A stretch of 16,551 bases of DNA from assembly GCA_028711925.1 (NCBI GenBank), contig JAQTRH010000008.1, positions 1-16,551 of the forward strand, written 5' to 3'. Position 1 is the first letter of the stretch. Every line of letters begins with the position of its first letter. The DNA comes from Candidatus Nanoarchaeia archaeon. GTDB taxonomy: Archaea > Nanobdellota > Nanobdellia > Woesearchaeales > CG1-02-33-12. This document shows positions 14,084 to 16,551 of this stretch, piece after piece. The position numbers and the translations under genes are program-made. The notes below the pieces were generated by a model. The model saw nothing but the letters and a program-made list of their open reading frames with translations. It had not been told where the DNA came from and searched no databases.

Positions 14084-15658
14084 TTATTCTATTGCTATAG
14101 AAGCTAGTTTCATACTTGTTTCCAAGTCAAATATTTCATATTTTAAGGATTCCCTGTCTTCTTTGCTTAATCTTTTATATTTTTCATTTATCATACTAAG
14201 AACTCCTCTTGCCCCTAAGGTATCCCTCGCTGAAATACATGACTTAAAATCCTCTATCAATGGAAGTATTTCTTCTTTGCTTGATTGCTTTACCTCTTTT
14301 TTTACTGCTAGAGGTTTTTCTTGTGGAGCAATTTCACTTTTTTTCCTAGACGCTTTTTTAATCTGTTCCGGCGCTGTTTTAACTGCAGTTTTAAGAATTT
14401 TCTTTTCTTTGAAGCTTTTTAGTTTTTTCTCTCTTTCTTCAAGTTCTTTCTCTTTTAATAAAAGCACTTTTTTCATATCATTGTTTTCATCAATCAGTGT
14501 TTTTAAGCGCCTTTCCTTTCTCTCCAATCTTTTTACTTTTTCTTCATATAATTTGCTTTCATCTTCAATTGATTGCTTCTTTTTTTCGAAATTCTCCCTT
14601 TTCTCGCTAAGAAATTTTAGCTCATCTTCCATTAATTTTATTTTGCTGTTTTTCTCATCAATTTCCTTTTTCCTTTGCTGAAGCATGCTAAGCTCCTTCT
14701 TTTTTAGTTCATTTTCCAATCTTTTTAATTCAATCTCTTCTTGCTTGATATTTTTTTCCCTTTCATCAGCTGACTTGGTTTTCAGCTTAAGCTCATGCTC
14801 TAATTTCTTGTTTTCTTCAATAACCTTTTCAAGATTCTTTCTTGTTTCTGCCAGCTTATTTTCCTTGTAAAGGTACTCTTCAGCTTCTTTTTTTAGAAAT
14901 TCCTTGTTTTTTTCAATCTCTTTCTTGTTGCTTTCAATTTCTTTCAGTTGCTGTTCCAGATATTTTATTTTTTCATATCTTGAATCAACATGTTTTTTCT
15001 GCTCATCAACTTTTTCTACTTGTCTGTATTTTTTGCTGATTTCCTGCTTTTCTTTCTCTATCTCTTGTTTTTCTTTTTCCAGAACTTCTTTTTCCTTTTT
15101 CAAGGATTCTTTTTCTCTTTCCCTTAAATTAATTATTCTGTTTTTTTCCTGAAGAAGTTTGTTAATTTCAGATTCCTTATTTTTTATTTCCTTTTCTTTA
15201 TCAGATGCAATTAACTGTTTTTCTTTAAGCTCTTTTTTCAGCCTTTTGTTTTCCTCTTTAATCTGATTTATGTCTGCACTGAAAGATCTCTTTAGTATGT
15301 GTTTTAATCCGCCAGTTTTTGCATTCTGCTTTAATTGCTTTTCTTTTGGTTTTTTGATATTTTTTTGCTTGTTTTTTGGTTTTTTATCCTTTAATTTCTT
15401 TTTGTGAGAAACCTCTTTTTTCTTTGGCTTTTTTTCACTAACAGATTTTGGTTTTGCTGGTTTAGGAACAGGAACTATTTTTGTTTTTGTTTCAGCAACA
15501 GGCTTCTGCTTTTCTGGCTTAGGAACAGATTTTGGCTTAACTGGTTCAGGAAGAGAAACGGGCTTTTCTTTTTTTTCTTGTGAATCCTTTTTGTTTTTTT
15601 CTTCCTCAAAATCAGGAAGGTCAGGAAGCTCTAGGCTTTTTGGTGTTTTTTCTGCCAT
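14084..15658 (-). CDS. Long Lys/Glu-rich coiled-coil protein with Pro/Lys-rich N-terminus
   Basis: 524 residues, no membrane segment or signal peptide, probably cytoplasmic. Residues 1-110 are disordered and very basic, with alternating Pro and Lys (PVKPKSVPKP, PVPKPAKPKSV). A short segment GGLKHILKRSF (116-126) looks amphipathic. Residues about 129-395 form an almost unbroken coiled coil in heptad-like K/E/L patterns. A basic linker follows, and a final helical region (about 462-524) matches the residue spacing of the protease's cytoplasmic tail. No enzymatic motif is present; it is not an SMC/Rad50 protein because Walker motifs are absent. It could be a scaffold or cytoskeleton-like rod. 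ATG 15658 has a TATA box about 27 nt upstream and no Shine-Dalgarno, so it is probably leaderless. Confidence 0.85.
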   Translation of the reverse strand: MAEKTPKSLELPDLPDFEEEKNKKDSQEKKEKPVSLPEPVKPKSVPKPEKQKPVAETKTKIVPVPKPAKPKSVSEKKPKKKEVSHKKKLKDKKPKNKQKNIKKPKEKQLKQNAKTGGLKHILKRSFSADINQIKEENKRLKKELKEKQLIASDKEKEIKNKESEINKLLQEKNRIINLREREKESLKKEKEVLEKEKQEIEKEKQEISKKYRQVEKVDEQKKHVDSRYEKIKYLEQQLKEIESNKKEIEKNKEFLKKEAEEYLYKENKLAETRKNLEKVIEENKKLEHELKLKTKSADEREKNIKQEEIELKRLENELKKKELSMLQQRKKEIDEKNSKIKLMEDELKFLSEKRENFEKKKQSIEDESKLYEEKVKRLERKERRLKTLIDENNDMKKVLLLKEKELEEREKKLKSFKEKKILKTAVKTAPEQIKKASRKKSEIAPQEKPLAVKKEVKQSSKEEILPLIEDFKSCISARDTLGARGVLSMINEKYKRLSKEDRESLKYEIFDLETSMKLASIAIE

Positions 15659-15680
15659 TTTATATACTAATTTTTTGATT

Positions 15681-15690
15681 ATTTAAAAAT
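15681..15690 (-). promoter_or_regulatory. TATA-like promoter of the coiled-coil gene
   Basis: On the minus strand ATTTTTAAAT is centred about 27 nt before the ATG at 15658, which fits a leaderless transcript. Confidence 0.5.
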
Positions 15691-15770
15691 CTTTGTTATA
15701 CTTTTATGATAGTAAACAAAAACAAGATATTTTACCTAAAATTAAGCTCTTTTAGCATAAAATCATAAGC

Positions 15771-15779
15771 TTTTTAAGT
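15771..15779 (+). promoter_or_regulatory. TATA-like promoter of the zinc-ribbon/aEF-1beta operon
   Basis: TTTTTAAGT lies about 50 nt before the ATG at 15826. Transcription would start near 15803, giving a leader of about 22 nt that holds the GAGGT ribosome-binding site. The alternative ATG at 15781 opens only a five-codon frame. Confidence 0.45.
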
Positions 15780-15813
15780 AATGCAAGAAAACCCCTAAAC
15801 AATAATAATTATT

Positions 15814-15818
15814 GAGGT
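15814..15818 (+). promoter_or_regulatory. Shine-Dalgarno site GAGGT
   Basis: GAGGT lies seven bases before the ATG at 15826 and supports translation of the 58-codon zinc-ribbon gene. Confidence 0.75.
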
Positions 15819-15825
15819 AGTTAAA

Positions 15826-16002
15826 ATGGATGAAAAACAGATTATTTGCTCTTCATGCAACAAAAGGCTGACTAACAAGCAGGGCGCAGCAAAATTTATG
15901 TGCCCTAACTGTGGTAAAGCAGAGATAATAAGATGCAAGCACTGCAGGGAGATTGCAGCAGAGTATAAATGCCCTGAATGCGGCTTTACAGGTCCAAACT
16001 AA
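15826..16002 (+). CDS. Small CPxCG zinc-ribbon protein (COG2888/DUF1610-like)
   Basis: 58 residues with four evenly placed Cys pairs: CSSC (8-11), CPNC (26-29), CKHC (37-40) and CPEC (49-52), each followed by Gly or a basic residue. These make two zinc-binding sites in a tiny double zinc-ribbon. Archaeal proteins of this size and pattern, annotated as zinc-ribbon RNA-binding proteins involved in translation, are commonly encoded next to aEF-1beta, as here. The stop is four bases before the aEF-1beta ATG, so the two genes are almost certainly co-transcribed and perhaps translationally coupled. The molecular role is not established from this sequence. Confidence 0.9.
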   Translation: MDEKQIICSSCNKRLTNKQGAAKFMCPNCGKAEIIRCKHCREIAAEYKCPECGFTGPN

Positions 16003-16006
16003 GAAA

Positions 16007-16282
16007 ATGGCAAGCGTAGTTATAACTTTAAGGATAATGCCAGAAAGTGTTGAGACAGACTTGAAAAGTATAGAGGAAAAAGTAAAGACCTTTGTTTCAA
16101 CATATGGTGGAGAAGTAGGCAAAATAGAGGAAAAACCAGTTGCTTTTGGACTTAAGGCCCTTGAAATCATATTTGTAAGCAATGAAGACATCGGAAGCAC
16201 AGACAAGCTCGAAAGCAATATAGCATCAATACAAGGAGTTAATTCTGTTGAGGTAACAGACGTAAGGAGAGCTATTGGTTAA
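16007..16282 (+). CDS. ef1b: Translation elongation factor aEF-1beta
   Basis: 91 residues, the usual length of the archaeal factor, which is the nucleotide-exchange factor that reloads aEF-1alpha with GTP during translation elongation. The start (ASVVITLRIMPES), the central EEKPVAFGLKALEIIFV and the end VNSVEVTDVRRAIG are characteristic. The frame is open upstream to 15953, but that extension lies inside the zinc-ribbon gene; the ATG at 16007 gives the family N-terminus. It has no clear Shine-Dalgarno of its own, consistent with coupling to the zinc-ribbon gene four bases upstream. Confidence 0.96.
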   Translation: MASVVITLRIMPESVETDLKSIEEKVKTFVSTYGGEVGKIEEKPVAFGLKALEIIFVSNEDIGSTDKLESNIASIQGVNSVEVTDVRRAIG

Positions 16283-16303
16283 ATAATACATGCTCATCTT
16301 TTT

Positions 16304-16310
16304 GGGAGGA
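16304..16310 (+). promoter_or_regulatory. Shine-Dalgarno site GGGAGGA
   Basis: GGGAGGA lies four bases before the ATG at 16315. No distinct TATA box is evident in the 32-nt gap after aEF-1beta, so this gene may be read from the same operon; a short T5 run at 16298-16303 is too weak to call a terminator. Confidence 0.75.
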
Positions 16311-16314
16311 TAAA

Positions 16315-16551
16315 ATGAAATTTGCAAGTGTATATATGGTTATATTTATTTTAGCATTATTAGCATTGGCAGGATGTTCTGATAGTTCACAGACAAAGCT
16401 GGCAGGCAATACTATTGTAGGCACAACTAATGGTTCTGATAAAGTATTGGCTAATTTCTTTTTTGGAGAGGGATGCCCTCACTGCACAAGCCAAAAGCCT
16501 TATCTGAATAAGTGGGCAGATAAATATCCTGAAATTGAGATAAAGGCATTT
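16315..16551 (+). CDS. Probable lipoprotein with thioredoxin-like CPHC motif, 3' partial
   Basis: 79 residues are visible before the window ends. A short N-terminus and hydrophobic core end in LALAGC (Cys21), a lipobox that would anchor the mature protein to the outer face of the membrane. After a Ser/Thr/Gly linker comes VLANFFFGEGCPHC with Cys54 and Cys57, the redox motif of thioredoxin/DsbA-type folds, followed by a helix (SQKPYLNKWADKYPEIEI). It is likely a thiol-disulfide oxidoreductase acting on exported proteins, but the rest of the fold, including the cis-proline, lies outside the window. Confidence 0.85.
   Translation, partial: MKFASVYMVIFILALLALAGCSDSSQTKLAGNTIVGTTNGSDKVLANFFFGEGCPHCTSQKPYLNKWADKYPEIEIKAF

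Noticed and set aside
14052..15152. Several plus-strand open frames (Ser/Phe-rich) over the coiled-coil gene
   Set aside because: They are reverse complements of Lys/Glu codons of the coiled-coil gene; low-complexity shadows, not genes.
14084..15658. SMC/Rad50-type ATPase
   Set aside because: The coiled coil is long but there is no Walker A, Walker B or signature motif at either end.
15953..16006. N-terminal extension of aEF-1beta
   Set aside because: It lies inside the zinc-ribbon gene, and family members start at the MASVV-type residue at 16007.

Overview
The window looks like archaeal chromosome of low G+C, probably from a DPANN-type lineage (Woesearchaeota/Pacearchaeota-like). The evidence is an archaeal EF-1beta gene preceded by the archaeal CPxCG zinc-ribbon gene, two PGF-pre-PGF-domain surface proteins, a COG2512-type membrane-bound winged-helix regulator, TATA boxes of the TTTATAAA/TTTAAATA kind about 27-32 nt upstream of start codons, and GGAGG/GAGGT ribosome-binding sites on other genes. 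The lineage below 'archaeon' is inference. No rRNA, tRNA, CRISPR array, IS element or integrase was seen.

Positions 1-9552 (+ strand, about 58% of the window) hold two very large cell-surface proteins in tandem. The first is a subtilisin-family (S8) serine protease whose 5' end lies outside the window. Its catalytic domain is followed by two blocks of GLUG repeats, Ig/Fn3-like domains, a PGF-pre-PGF domain, one membrane segment and a small helical cytoplasmic tail. The second is a non-protease surface protein with a signal peptide, a DUF11-like domain, a carboxypeptidase-regulatory-like domain, about fifty N-glycosylation sequons, and almost the same C-terminal Fn3-like + PGF-pre-PGF + membrane-anchor cassette.

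Positions 9561-10751 hold a convergent minus-strand calcineurin-like phosphoesterase and a divergent small membrane-anchored protein of unknown function, possibly with an SCP2-like fold. Positions 10754-12974 (- strand) are a two-gene operon: a MoxR/Mg-chelatase-I-like AAA+ ATPase with a four-cysteine insertion, then a VWA/MIDAS protein. Upstream of it on the same strand are a membrane-spanning winged-helix regulator (13021-13824) and a long Lys/Glu coiled-coil protein (14084-15658). The coiled-coil protein's C-terminal helical region has the same residue spacing as the cytoplasmic tail of the surface protease.

Positions 15826-16551 (+ strand) run in the opposite direction: zinc-ribbon protein, aEF-1beta, and the start of a probable lipoprotein with a CPHC thioredoxin-like motif, cut by the window end.

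Taken together, the window is mostly cell-envelope and envelope-to-cytoplasm signalling: a protease and a display protein outside, tails and a DNA-binding regulator inside, plus an AAA+/VWA chaperone-like pair. The minus-strand promoters look leaderless, or nearly so, while the plus-strand genes mostly carry Shine-Dalgarno sequences. Intergenic gaps are short; the longest (13825-14083) holds one promoter and an orphan hairpin with a T-run.
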